From positions 150,157 through 214,156 of the forward strand of contig NZ_BJDG01000003.1 of assembly GCF_005404945.1 (NCBI RefSeq): 64,000 nucleotides of DNA. The letters are read 5' to 3'. Shown here one piece after another: positions 54,309 through 63,635 of the stretch. The stretch comes from Lactiplantibacillus pingfangensis. Its GTDB lineage: Bacteria > Bacillota > Bacilli > Lactobacillales > Lactobacillaceae. Each line of letters begins with the position of its first letter. Position 1 is the stretch's first letter. The notes below the pieces were generated by a model. That model did not search any database. It worked only from the letters and a program-made list of their open reading frames with translations, and was not told the origin of the DNA. A program made the translations under genes and the position numbers.

Positions 54309-55376
54309 ATGAAGCGGATTCGTTGGATAGATACGGTTAGAGGCATAGCCATATTGGCAGTAATCGTTGGTCATTCGTTACAACAGACTGATAATGGGTT
54401 ATTAAATCAATATATTTATGCTGTCCATATGCCAATCTTTTTTATACTCAGCGGTTACTTGTATCGCGAGAAAGGCTATAAGCGTGAGTTCACCAATGGG
54501 TTAAAAAATTTGGTGGTACCATATGCTTTTACTGCTTTAATGGTAATTATTTTAGGACTGTTGACGCCTTACAGTTTTCATATTTTGAAAGCACAGTTTC
54601 CAGATTTTCAGAGTGCTATTAAGGGCAGTCTGTATGGAGCAGGTGACGTAGGAAAGTATGCTTTTTTCCAAAATATCCAACCAATTGGTGCAATTTGGTT
54701 CCTGCTGGCAATGTTTCTTGCCATTCAGATTTTTAATGTATTAATGCGAATTACCAAAGATGTGTACCATCGGGAATTTGTGAGGTTTGTTTTTTTTAGT
54801 ACCTGTGGCGTGGTAGGATTTGAAATTGGACAAGTTTATTTGTTACCTTGGTCACTAAATGCGGCGTTTTTAGTGCAAGTCTTTTTATACATGGGCTATC
54901 TAATGAAGAAATGGCGCCTGCCATACAAGATTAGCTGGTTGCTTTTATTGATTAGCTTTGGGCTTTGGACAGTTAGTGCCTCCCAAGGCTTCCTTTCGGT
55001 TGTAACGACACGGTCACCCAATATGCTTGTCAGTATTGTCGGTGCATTTGGTGGTGCGGTTTGCCTGATTCAATTTGGCAAGTGGTTATCCAGATTTAAG
55101 AAAATGGGCAGTTTTTTACAAAAGTGTGGTCATTATTCGATAATCATTTTTTGCTTTCACCTAATTGATTTAGATGCATTTAATGTTGGTGGTGTGCTTG
55201 CTGCTCGGATGAACAATAGTGTTGGTCCTAATGTGGCTGCAATCATTGTGATTGTCTATCATCTGATTATTCCACTAATGGCGATGTATACGATTAAATG
55301 GGTTCCAATTGTGAGATCGATATATTTGTCGCGTGAATATCCATTTTTGAAAAGGAGCATCGATAATTCAAAATGA
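54309..55376 (+). CDS. Membrane acyltransferase, WecH/OafA-like
   Basis: The 355-residue protein has about ten membrane segments and family motifs RIRWIDTVRGIAILAVIVGH (essential His at the end), HMPIFFILSGYLYREK, and GAIWFLLAMFLAIQIF. It probably acetylates a sugar of the polysaccharide. It starts at ATG 54309 after AGGAGGCAGTG. The stop overlaps the Wzz-like gene in ATGA. It is distinct from the acyltransferase at 50171. Confidence 0.87.
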   Translation: MKRIRWIDTVRGIAILAVIVGHSLQQTDNGLLNQYIYAVHMPIFFILSGYLYREKGYKREFTNGLKNLVVPYAFTALMVIILGLLTPYSFHILKAQFPDFQSAIKGSLYGAGDVGKYAFFQNIQPIGAIWFLLAMFLAIQIFNVLMRITKDVYHREFVRFVFFSTCGVVGFEIGQVYLLPWSLNAAFLVQVFLYMGYLMKKWRLPYKISWLLLLISFGLWTVSASQGFLSVVTTRSPNMLVSIVGAFGGAVCLIQFGKWLSRFKKMGSFLQKCGHYSIIIFCFHLIDLDAFNVGGVLAARMNNSVGPNVAAIIVIVYHLIIPLMAMYTIKWVPIVRSIYLSREYPFLKRSIDNSK

Positions 55377-55990
55377 AAAGAGTAAGTCTCGGTGATGTCT
55401 TAACGCGTATTTGGAAAAATGTTTTCATAATAATTATCTCGATTGCTGTCTTTGCAACTGCTAGTTATTTTATTGCTAAAAAATATAGCAAACCTAGTTA
55501 TTCGGTAAGTGGGCAAGTCATGCTTTATCACGGTCATTTGAATAAATTTGATAACTTGAGTGGTGATATCGCAATGATGCCGACGTATGCGCATGTGATT
55601 ACAGATTCAAAAATTATTAATGAAGTGGACAGTAATTTAAGTCAACATGCTGGCTATCATTACACGGCTGATGAGTTAACCAACATGGTTTTAGCGACAC
55701 CTGCCGCTGATTCAGTTGTCATGACCATCAGTGTGACCAATGTAGACAATAAAAAAATGGCGATTGATATTGTAAATGAAGTCAGAAATGTGACGAAGAA
55801 AAGATTGAATAATATTGCTGGTGCTGGAAATGTGAGAATTCTTGGTCCCATAAAGGATACCAACGTCGAAACAAAAACAGTTTTTTCAAAGAGTCAGATT
55901 ATGGAAATTGGGTTGATTTTAGGCTTATTAGTGGGAGGACTTATTGCAGCCATTAAAGGTGCCAACCTACATGCCAGGGAAGAACATTAG
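55373..55990 (+). CDS. Wzz/Wzd-like chain length determinant
   Basis: The 205-residue protein has two membrane helices (about 13-32 and 174-195) around an outer domain, the layout of polysaccharide co-polymerases and BY-kinase modulators. The first helix is followed by KKYSKPSYSVSGQVMLYHG and the last preceded by TKTVFSKSQIMEIGLILGLL. It would set chain length together with the polymerase next to it. No tyrosine kinase (Wze), phosphatase or LytR-Cps attachment gene is seen in the operon, which is unusual for a Wzy-type capsule locus. Confidence 0.82.
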   Translation: MKRVSLGDVLTRIWKNVFIIIISIAVFATASYFIAKKYSKPSYSVSGQVMLYHGHLNKFDNLSGDIAMMPTYAHVITDSKIINEVDSNLSQHAGYHYTADELTNMVLATPAADSVVMTISVTNVDNKKMAIDIVNEVRNVTKKRLNNIAGAGNVRILGPIKDTNVETKTVFSKSQIMEIGLILGLLVGGLIAAIKGANLHAREEH

Positions 55991-56004
55991 GTGAGGTGTT
56001 GAAT

Positions 56005-57390
56005 ATGGCGTCATTTTGGATCGGTTTGAGCTTGTTTTCAAAGAATTATTTCAATGGTGTGCCAATTTTCTTTCATCGAGTAACTTTTTGGGTGATGCTC
56101 TGCTATTGTATCGTAACTGTACTTCGAAAGCAGAAACGTAACTTATTGACTGGTCAGATATATCGTCGGCCAGTTATTATTACAATGATGGTCGCGATGA
56201 TTGCACAAGTAGTGGCGATGACTCTGAGCTTTCTGATTGCAAATAATACTGTACCAATGCCGGGGGTTTTAAGCGGAACGGTTCACTTTATTGAATTAGT
56301 GACGAGTATTATGCTTACCTATACAGCAATTGCAATTTCAATAGATAGTATTGCTGATATGCGGCGCTTTATTTTGGGCGTTTTTTGGAGTCTGTTGGGA
56401 TTTGAAATACTTGTGCTAATTCCGCAGATTATTGCGACATCAACTAGAGCGCTTGATCCATGGGTAAACTTCTTAGGCAGATGGTTTGAAGATCGGGAGG
56501 CTGTTCGTCCAGATTTTTATTGGAACGGGAGTTATGTTTCAAGTCTTCTACGGGTGAATGGTTTTCAAGGAGAGGCAAGTTTTCTTGCGGCTCAACTTGC
56601 TTTGGTATTCATTCCGTTTTCCATCGCGGCGATTCGGAATCGAATCGATTATTTTCATGTTGACAGCAGTAAGACGAAGCTATTAAAATATTGGTTGGCA
56701 ATTTTCAGTGTGCTTGTTATACTTTTTTTTGCCAAGACAACGACGGGTTTCTTAGTCATCGGTACAACACTAATACTATTGTTTTTAGCCGCCAATAAAC
56801 GTGAAAAAGTTGCATTGGCGATTACCGCAGTCATTGGATTGGTTTTAGTTGGAGTGGCGTATAGTCGAATAGCCAGTATTCACACTTTGTTAAATGAATA
56901 CTTATTTAACAAAGGGAATACTTCCAATCGTCTTGGTAATTCAATTGGGTTACTGATGACATTTTTACACCATCCAATTTTAGGTGTGGGGGAAGGCTTT
57001 ACAAATTACTTCACATTTGAGTACGTCCCGTCCTGGACTAGAAATAATATTGAATATATTCAACACATCTTGCCAGAAAAGTCGTTTGCCCCTCAAAGTG
57101 TATGGGGGGCCATGTTTGCGGAAAATGGCCTGATTATCATGATTCCATTGCTGTGGTTTATTTGGGATAAAATCGCAACTAGTTGGCAAATGCGACGGGT
57201 AAAACATGAAGATTCTACCTGGAATGAACGGTTTAAGCATTCTCTCATGACGGCATTCTATGTTTATCTATTAATGTTTTTGATTTTAGGGTGCTTTAGT
57301 TTTCAAATCACAGATTTTTCGACTTTGTTGATGTTTTTCTTCTTTATACATGCAATTAATTGGTTCAGTGATCACGAGAAGATTCTATAA
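56005..57390 (+). CDS. O-antigen/polysaccharide polymerase, Wzy-like
   Basis: The 461-residue protein has about 11 membrane segments and the large outer loop near residues 290-370 (GNTSNRLGNSIGLLMTFLHH, PILGVGEGFTNYFTF) that is typical for Wzy/O-antigen ligase proteins. It would join repeat units on the outer face. The ATG at 56005 lies seven bases after GAGGT, preferred over the in-frame GTG at 55996. It directly follows the Wzz-like gene. Confidence 0.82.
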   Translation: MASFWIGLSLFSKNYFNGVPIFFHRVTFWVMLCYCIVTVLRKQKRNLLTGQIYRRPVIITMMVAMIAQVVAMTLSFLIANNTVPMPGVLSGTVHFIELVTSIMLTYTAIAISIDSIADMRRFILGVFWSLLGFEILVLIPQIIATSTRALDPWVNFLGRWFEDREAVRPDFYWNGSYVSSLLRVNGFQGEASFLAAQLALVFIPFSIAAIRNRIDYFHVDSSKTKLLKYWLAIFSVLVILFFAKTTTGFLVIGTTLILLFLAANKREKVALAITAVIGLVLVGVAYSRIASIHTLLNEYLFNKGNTSNRLGNSIGLLMTFLHHPILGVGEGFTNYFTFEYVPSWTRNNIEYIQHILPEKSFAPQSVWGAMFAENGLIIMIPLLWFIWDKIATSWQMRRVKHEDSTWNERFKHSLMTAFYVYLLMFLILGCFSFQITDFSTLLMFFFFIHAINWFSDHEKIL

Positions 57391-57435
57391 GCGAATGCAG
57401 CAAATTACTGTTGTTCAATTTAATGGAGGATTTAG

Positions 57436-58212
57436 ATGGATATTAAAATAATGGTGGCAGCACATAAGCCATATAAAATGCCGGAAGATACGACTTTGTA
57501 TTTACCTGTATTTGTTGGAAGTGCCCTGCGGCCAAAGCCTGACGATAGCTACACTGCAGATAACACAGGTGACAACATTTCAGCAAAAAACACCACATTT
57601 AATGAGTTAACAGCGCTGTACTGGGGTTGGAAAAACTTAGACTGTGATTATATCGGCTTGGATCATTATCGTAGATATATGACTTTACATAAGTCCAAAA
57701 ACATAGTGGATGTCTTAACCTCGCAACAACTTAAAAAGTTATTCCAAACGACAGATATTATCCTGCCAACCAAGCGCCATTATTACATTGAGACTAACTA
57801 TTCACATTATATTCATGTACACCATGTAGAACCGTTAGAACTGACACGCGAAATTATTTCAAAAAAATATCCACGATATTTAGCGTCATTTGATAAGGTA
57901 CTAAAGCGTCGGTCAGCGCACATGTTTAACATGTATATTATGAAGAAGAGTCTTAACGACAAATACTGTAAGTGGTTGTTTGATATATTATTTACTTTAG
58001 AGAAACAGGTTGACGTTAGCGGCTATGACGAATATGAGCGACGAGTATTTGGGTTTGTGAGTGAATTATTACTTGATGTGTGGCTAGATGCAAATGATTT
58101 AAGCTATGTTGAAGTTCAAAAGTCCAATTTAGAAAATGAACATTGGTTTAGGAAGATTTTTAACTTTCTTTATAGAAAATTTTTTAGAGGTCACAGAGAA
58201 AATGTCAGGTAA
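57436..58212 (+). CDS. DUF4422 family glycosyltransferase
   Basis: The 258-residue cytosolic protein has the DUF4422 hallmarks: IKIMVAAHKPYKMPEDTTLY at the N-terminus, a TFNELTALYWGWKNLDCDYI block, GLDHYRRYM, ILPTKRHYYIETNYSHY and FNMYIMKKSLNDKYCKWLFD. The family occurs in capsule loci and is thought to transfer a hexose such as galactose. GGAGG precedes the ATG by eight bases. The next gene starts inside its last four codons. Confidence 0.88.
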   Translation: MDIKIMVAAHKPYKMPEDTTLYLPVFVGSALRPKPDDSYTADNTGDNISAKNTTFNELTALYWGWKNLDCDYIGLDHYRRYMTLHKSKNIVDVLTSQQLKKLFQTTDIILPTKRHYYIETNYSHYIHVHHVEPLELTREIISKKYPRYLASFDKVLKRRSAHMFNMYIMKKSLNDKYCKWLFDILFTLEKQVDVSGYDEYERRVFGFVSELLLDVWLDANDLSYVEVQKSNLENEHWFRKIFNFLYRKFFRGHRENVR

Positions 58213-59266
58213 GTCCAAAATATGTCTAGCTGTGCCGTATTTGTCGGGGCAGGGTGGCACCGAAACTATCTTAACGACAGTTAGCCAGCTTCTAATCAAT
58301 GACTATGATGTGACAATTTTGTTTGCTGATGGTGTGGGTGACGTGGATTGGCCGGCACAGCTACCGGAGCAAGTAAAAACCGTTATGGTTAGCCATTCGA
58401 ATAAGATAACGAGGTTACTAAAAATTGGTGCTTTTGTACTCAAGTCTAATTTTGATGCCTATATTGCGTTGAGCACCAGCCTGATTTTTTTATTCAGTGC
58501 GTTTAGAAAATTGGCGCTAAAAAAGTACCATTTAATTTCTTGGATACATTATTCGATCTATCATGAACAAACGGTTAACCCCAAATTTTTGAAGTTAGCG
58601 GATTATCATTTGGCTATCAGTTCTGGAATCCAGCGAGAGATTGAACAACTCGGAATTAACCCAGAGACTATTTTTTTAGTTTATAATTGTGTCCCAAGAC
58701 AGACAGAAATCAAATATCAGTTTCAACCTAAAATGGCAGAGTTTATCTATCTGGGTCGGGTGACTTTTGAGGGGCAAAAGAATGTCAAACTATTGTTGGA
58801 TTCATTGGCCGGGCTGAAGTCAGATTGGCACTTGACCGTTTTTGGTGATGGTGCTGATTTAAAACACTGTCAAAACTATGCAGAGAAGCTCGAAATTAGC
58901 GATCAGATTAGTTGGAATGGATTTGTGAAACATCCATGGCGGCAAGTCAATAAGGCGACTGCGTTATTATTAGCGTCGAATTATGAAGGGTTTCCGATGG
59001 TTGTACTCGAGGCAATGAGCTTTGGGCTGCCGGTTGTCACAATGAACTGTCCAACTGGTCCAAGTGATATTGTCAAAAACGACCAGAATGGCTATTTGGT
59101 GCCACTTGGCTCAATAGGTGCTTATACGCAAGCGTTGGAACAGGTAAGCCAGCACAGCTTTGATGTAAGCGATGTTCAGGAGTCAATTGGAGCGTTCTAT
59201 CTTGCAAGTTATACTAAAAGGATGACAATGACACTTTCGAAGATTCTAAGGAAGGAGCCGCGCTGA
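58202..59266 (+). CDS. Glycosyltransferase family 4
   Basis: The 354-residue GT-B retaining transferase has the N-terminal pattern CLAVPYLSGQGGTETILTTV (glycine loop) and the C-terminal donor site ASNYEGFPMVVLEAMSFGLPV with its E-x7-E, plus GRVTFEGQKNVKLLLDSLAG. I chose ATG 58202 (MSGKSKICLA), which overlaps the upstream gene by 11 bases; a long 22-codon extension upstream lies inside that gene. It adds one sugar to the lipid-linked repeat at the inner membrane face; donor unknown. Confidence 0.92.
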   Translation: MSGKSKICLAVPYLSGQGGTETILTTVSQLLINDYDVTILFADGVGDVDWPAQLPEQVKTVMVSHSNKITRLLKIGAFVLKSNFDAYIALSTSLIFLFSAFRKLALKKYHLISWIHYSIYHEQTVNPKFLKLADYHLAISSGIQREIEQLGINPETIFLVYNCVPRQTEIKYQFQPKMAEFIYLGRVTFEGQKNVKLLLDSLAGLKSDWHLTVFGDGADLKHCQNYAEKLEISDQISWNGFVKHPWRQVNKATALLLASNYEGFPMVVLEAMSFGLPVVTMNCPTGPSDIVKNDQNGYLVPLGSIGAYTQALEQVSQHSFDVSDVQESIGAFYLASYTKRMTMTLSKILRKEPR

Positions 59267-59267
59267 T

Positions 59268-60248
59268 TTGGTGAAATTGAGTATAATTATCCCAACCTAC
59301 AACTCAAGTGCAACTATTCAAAAGTTGATGGCGTCGATTCTCAATCAAGACTGTGATTTTAATTATGAAATAATTTGTATTGATGATGGGTCAACTGATG
59401 ATACTTGGTCAATTTTGAGTGAGTATTCTTTGAAATCAGACCAGGTCAGGAGTTATAAGCAACGAAATCAAAAACAGGCTGCTGCGCGCAATAATGGTCT
59501 GAAACATGCCACTGGGAAATATGTGATGTTTGCCGATGCGGATGATTTTTGGCGGCCTGGATTACTAAAACAAGTGTTTTTGACTGAAAATAAATTAACA
59601 ATTTTTGGAATCGAAAAGAAATATAAGTCAGAGCGCGTTTTTGAAGTCAAATCGGCACTGACTGCCAGTACAACTCCTCAAGAAATTCTACAAAATTATC
59701 TCGCCAAGAATTTGGAGATGGACGTTGGTGTTTGGAATAAAGTGTTTTTACGAAAATTAATTGAGGAAAAGCAACTCGCATTTACTAATGAAAACTTTTT
59801 TGAAGATAGCTTATTTGTGTTAGATTATCTTTCAGAAATGACCCCTGCTGATATCAATTATGTTGAGAAGCCTTTATATGTCTTAATCAAGCAAGGGCAT
59901 ACGACAACGAGTCACTTTTCACCGGATATTATTAATAAGTCTAATCGTTATTATCGTATTGTTAAACAGCGCCTAGTGGCTTCAAGGCTCGATCAGCGGC
60001 AAATTGATGCACTATTGATTGCATTACGTAGTCGATTACTGATTCATGTTAGTCACCACTATATTCAGTATAGTCCAACCTGGAGTGCCAACTGGGAGAA
60101 AAATTTTCTTCAAGAGAGTATGAAAACGACTCCGGTGTTAAAAAACAATTTGCTTTCAATGAAGTATAAGGTATCATGGATAGGGCTTAGATATTTTCCT
60201 AGGGTGTACAAGTTATTATATCGTAAATATAAGCCAAGTCTGTCATAG
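59268..60248 (+). CDS. Glycosyltransferase family 2
   Basis: The 326-residue GT-A enzyme opens LSIIIPTYNSSATIQKLMAS, followed by IICIDDGSTDDTW and the metal site MFADADDFWRPGLL (D-x-D near residue 87). The acceptor part contains WNKVFLRKLIEEKQLAFTNE with FFEDSLFVLDYL. There are no membrane segments. It starts at TTG 59268 after GGAAGGAG (an adjacent GTG is also possible). The order after GT4 suggests addition of a later sugar of the repeat unit. Confidence 0.92.
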   Translation: MVKLSIIIPTYNSSATIQKLMASILNQDCDFNYEIICIDDGSTDDTWSILSEYSLKSDQVRSYKQRNQKQAAARNNGLKHATGKYVMFADADDFWRPGLLKQVFLTENKLTIFGIEKKYKSERVFEVKSALTASTTPQEILQNYLAKNLEMDVGVWNKVFLRKLIEEKQLAFTNENFFEDSLFVLDYLSEMTPADINYVEKPLYVLIKQGHTTTSHFSPDIINKSNRYYRIVKQRLVASRLDQRQIDALLIALRSRLLIHVSHHYIQYSPTWSANWEKNFLQESMKTTPVLKNNLLSMKYKVSWIGLRYFPRVYKLLYRKYKPSLS

Positions 60249-60263
60249 GTGTGGTATTAATAA

Positions 60264-61211
60264 ATGATAAAAAATTTTTTGTATAAATTGACACATCGTA
60301 ATCTATTGAAGGTACTTGGGAACCGACTAACAGTCTTCTACTACAATTTGAAGTACTTGCGGTTACGTTCAAAGTTTGAGAATTATCATGTGATGAGTAT
60401 CCCTGAAACGTTGAAGTTAATAACTGAAAAGCACCTATCAATCAGTCGGTTTGGTGATGGTGAGTTCAAGTGGATTGAAATGCGGAAACAAGATTCTTTT
60501 CAAAGACCTGATAGGAAACTGAGTGAACGGTTAAGCAAAGTGCTGGAGTCCGATAATGAAAACTGTCTTATTGGGTTGCCGGACGCATTTTCAGGAACGG
60601 CCCAATTTACGAATGACGGTAAACGTGGATGGCGACTGATTATGGCAAAGGATGTATTGCCAATGCTACCACGTTTGGATTTGAATCGAGTATATGGCAA
60701 TGCAAATATTTCGCGGCCGTACATGGACTTTAAGGATAAAGAGGCTGCACATGATACCTTTAACCAGTTTAAGCAGCTATGGCATCAACGGCAAGTTTTG
60801 ATTGTTGAAGGGGCTAAATCGCGTTTAGGTGTTGGCAATGATTTATTTCACTCTGCTGCTTCAGTTCATCGAATTTTGTGTCCTGAGCGGGATGCGTGGG
60901 AAAGGTACCAAGAAATTTATGATGCGACGATCAGAATTGCCAATCGTTTGGAAGATCCTATTGTAATTGTTGCTTTGGGGCCAACTGCCACAGTATTGGC
61001 GTTTGATTTGTCTCATGCGGGGATACAAGCTTTGGATCTTGGACATGTCGATGTCGAATACGAGTGGATGAAGGCCGGCTATCAAAAGAAGCATGCCATT
61101 CCTGGTAAGTATGTGAATGAGGCACCCACAGAAGGTGGTCGTGAGGTAAATGCGACCATCAATAATCAAAAGTATAACAATCAGATTGTTATGAAAGTAG
61201 GAATTGAGTAA
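60264..61211 (+). CDS. GT-D fold glycosyltransferase (DUF1792-like)
   Basis: The 315-residue protein carries SRFGDGEFKWIEMRKQDSFQ near residue 59, the D-x-E motif that marks GT-D (DUF1792) transferases, then RLSKVLESDNENCLIGLPDA, and ALGPTATVLAFDLSHAGIQA with a DLGHVDVEYEW end block. In streptococcal adhesin glycosylation this family adds a hexose. Here it is part of the polysaccharide operon, so use on the lipid-linked repeat is more likely. The start follows a modest AGGTGTGG site. Confidence 0.85.
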   Translation: MIKNFLYKLTHRNLLKVLGNRLTVFYYNLKYLRLRSKFENYHVMSIPETLKLITEKHLSISRFGDGEFKWIEMRKQDSFQRPDRKLSERLSKVLESDNENCLIGLPDAFSGTAQFTNDGKRGWRLIMAKDVLPMLPRLDLNRVYGNANISRPYMDFKDKEAAHDTFNQFKQLWHQRQVLIVEGAKSRLGVGNDLFHSAASVHRILCPERDAWERYQEIYDATIRIANRLEDPIVIVALGPTATVLAFDLSHAGIQALDLGHVDVEYEWMKAGYQKKHAIPGKYVNEAPTEGGREVNATINNQKYNNQIVMKVGIE

Positions 61212-62100
61212 ATTGGAAAAGTCTACCTGTGCCATTGTCGTGACATATAATCGACTCGCGTTGTTGAAGCAATGCCTAGACAAGTTATTAAATCAGTCCG
61301 AACCAGTTTCACATATTGTTGTCGTCAATAATAAAAGTACGGATGGGACGACCTCTTATCTAAATGCGTTGAAAAATCCTAAGGTATTAGTGTTAAACAT
61401 GTCTGAGAATTTGGGCGGTGCCAAAGGATTCAACACTGGAATGAAGTATGCTTTTCAAAAAACTCAGGACAACTTTTTTTGGATTATGGATGATGATACT
61501 TTTCCAGATGAAGACGCCCTGCGAGAGTTGTTGAAAGCAGAGCAAGACTTGCATGCTGAGGTTGGTTTTCTATGTAGCAACGTCCGTTGGAAGGATGGTC
61601 AAACGACTAATATTCCAGCAGTTGCCAGTCGATGGAGTGAAAAGATTGATTCGGGAATTGTCAAAGTTGAAACAGCAACTTTTGTTTCGGTGATGGTTTC
61701 AAGAAGGGTCGTTAGAGAACTTGGATTGCCCACAGCTGCGCTATTTATTTGGGGTGATGATACTGAGTTTACAACACGTCTTTCTGCAAAATATCCTTGT
61801 TATTTTGTCACTAACAGTCATGTGTTACATTTTTCCGAAAAAAACATTAGTGATGTGACCGTTGAAAACGATAGTTTAAATCGACTATCACGGTATAGAT
61901 ATATGTATCGGAATCTGATTTTTATTGACAAAAAATATCATTCGAAGAAGAAAATGATTAAACGAATTTTGGGAAATCTGATTTCTGCCTTATTAATTTT
62001 GTTCAAAAGTCATGATCATCGCTTTAAACGAAGTGGCGTCATTTTGAGTGGGACTTTTAAAGGGCTCATTTTTAATCCTAAAACTGAATATGTTAAGTAA
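61204..62100 (+). CDS. GlfT-like GT2, probable galactofuranosyltransferase
   Basis: The 298-residue protein starts CAIVVTYNRLALLKQCLDKL and shows NKSTDGTTSYL, NLGGAKGFNTGM, and WIMDDDTFPDEDALRELLKA (D-D-D metal site near residue 97), then LFIWGDDTEFTTRLSAKYPC. This WxxDDD plus WGDD(T/S)E pattern is that of GlfT2/rhamnosyl-type transferases. With glf opening the operon, transfer of galactofuranose from UDP-Galf is the best guess. The TTG start overlaps the upstream gene by eight bases. It ends the plus-strand operon. Confidence 0.9.
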   Translation: MSKLEKSTCAIVVTYNRLALLKQCLDKLLNQSEPVSHIVVVNNKSTDGTTSYLNALKNPKVLVLNMSENLGGAKGFNTGMKYAFQKTQDNFFWIMDDDTFPDEDALRELLKAEQDLHAEVGFLCSNVRWKDGQTTNIPAVASRWSEKIDSGIVKVETATFVSVMVSRRVVRELGLPTAALFIWGDDTEFTTRLSAKYPCYFVTNSHVLHFSEKNISDVTVENDSLNRLSRYRYMYRNLIFIDKKYHSKKKMIKRILGNLISALLILFKSHDHRFKRSGVILSGTFKGLIFNPKTEYVK

Positions 62101-62105
62101 TAATG

Positions 62106-62151
62106 CGTTCTATTGGAGTTGTCAATTTGTAATTCTAATAGAACGTTTTTG
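62106..62151 (+). terminator. Terminator of the polysaccharide operon
   Basis: CGTTCTATT (62106-62114) and AATAGAACG (62137-62145) pair over 9 bp and are followed by TTTTTGTTTTT. Confidence 0.8.
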
Positions 62152-62172
62152 TTTTTAGAACGAGCTATCTAT

Positions 62173-62204
62173 AAAAAAGCTCGGCGGAAGTACCTCCGTC
62201 GAGC
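62173..62204 (-). terminator. Terminator of the flippase gene
   Basis: GCTCGGCGGA (62179-62188) and TCCGTCGAGC (62195-62204) form a 10-bp stem; the A-run at 62173-62178 is the U-tract on the minus strand. Confidence 0.82.
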
Positions 62205-62219
62205 CTTTGAGCGAAATAG

Positions 62220-63635
62220 TTATTCTTTTCGAAAAAGTTTTAATTGTTTCAATATTGTTGGTTTCAAGATTAATAGCAGGCCAACATAAATGAGTAGCCC
62301 AATTAAGATTTGGATAATTAGATTGACCGTTGAAATTGGCATCATGACGTTAAGTTCATAGACTGTTATAAACATAATTACGGCTGAAAGTGCATATTTC
62401 CCAAAATTAATGAATAGTTTTGGAATACTCAGGTCTTTTCGGACACAGAACAATTGATATGCGGTAACGGCTAATTCTGAAAAGACCGTGGCATACATGG
62501 CACCACGAACCCCCAAAAATAGGATTAGCGGGACGTTTATGATTATATTAACGAGAGCACCAAGCACAACAGACTTGGTGAATTCCTTAGTTCTTTTCGT
62601 CGGTAATAAATACTGTTGTCCAAGAACATTACTAAGACCAATGAAGATAATAATTGGTGCTTCAATAATCAAAAGTGTATTGACCGATGAAAACTTAGCA
62701 CCGAAGAACCAGGGAGCAAAGGTTGTGGCAACACCCGCAATTCCAAATGCCATTGGCATCGAAATTGCCAAAACAAAATCGAATGACAAGTATAAATACT
62801 TTTTCACCTGTGCCATTTTATGATTTGCATACAAGTTTGCGATGTGGGGTAACATGACAGTCCCGGTGGCAGTGACGACTGCCAAGACGATCTTGATTAA
62901 TTTGTCCGAGTAATCGTAGTATCCTGAGGCCACGACTGAATCAAGTTTCCAAAGCATTGTCTTGTTAACCGCTAAATAAATGGTTGTGGCAACTTGTGGA
63001 ACGAACAGAGACAACGATGGTAGTAAGTGCCGAAAAAGATTGATTTTAGGCCAGACCGGCTTAGAAATCGATTTAATCAGATACGGCCAGAGACTAACAT
63101 TTCCCAAAAGCTGTGATAAAGAAAGTATTAAAATGTATGTGCCAACATCATGGCTGCTTTTAACAAGTGTAAAAATAGCAACTAACGATGCAAGTTTAAC
63201 GAATGTGTTACGAACAACGGTTTTCTTAAAATCTTCTAATCCCATGAAATACCATGAAATATCAAAGGCACCTGCGATAATATAGAAGGACTGATAAAAA
63301 AAGGCCATCTTAAACTGGGTTTCAAACAGTAGAAAAATTAAAAAGGCAATGTAGGCGAGGGCAATCGTTAGAATTTGTAACAATTCGATTTCCCAAAACA
63401 CTTGTGAACGCTTTTGTTCATCATCTCTAATAAATGCAATTTCGCGATTGCCGTATATTGTGATTCCAACTGTTCCAGCTAACAGAAAATAGGTAATCAC
63501 TGAATTTGTCGTCGCATTGATACCAACACCGGTTGGACCAAGCACACGAGAAATATAAGGAACTGTAAGTAATGGTGTTAGCAAGATTAGAAGATTATAA
63601 CTGGCGTTGTATAGGTAATTTTTGACTAACTTCAT
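62220..63635 (-). CDS. Oligosaccharide flippase, Wzx/RfbX type (MOP superfamily)
   Basis: The 471-residue protein has about 12-14 membrane segments. It starts MKLVKNYLYNASYNLLILLT with the family pattern PLLTVPYISRVLGPTGVGIN, followed by SWYFMGLEDFKKTVVRNTFV, MPMAFGIAGVATTFAPWFFG and LLPTKRTKEFTKSVVLGALV. It moves the completed lipid-linked repeat to the outer face. GAGGAGGACCTTA precedes the ATG. Unusually for this pathway it is encoded on the opposite strand, converging with the operon, with its own promoter upstream of 63635. Confidence 0.95.
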   Translation of the reverse strand: MKLVKNYLYNASYNLLILLTPLLTVPYISRVLGPTGVGINATTNSVITYFLLAGTVGITIYGNREIAFIRDDEQKRSQVFWEIELLQILTIALAYIAFLIFLLFETQFKMAFFYQSFYIIAGAFDISWYFMGLEDFKKTVVRNTFVKLASLVAIFTLVKSSHDVGTYILILSLSQLLGNVSLWPYLIKSISKPVWPKINLFRHLLPSLSLFVPQVATTIYLAVNKTMLWKLDSVVASGYYDYSDKLIKIVLAVVTATGTVMLPHIANLYANHKMAQVKKYLYLSFDFVLAISMPMAFGIAGVATTFAPWFFGAKFSSVNTLLIIEAPIIIFIGLSNVLGQQYLLPTKRTKEFTKSVVLGALVNIIINVPLILFLGVRGAMYATVFSELAVTAYQLFCVRKDLSIPKLFINFGKYALSAVIMFITVYELNVMMPISTVNLIIQILIGLLIYVGLLLILKPTILKQLKLFRKE

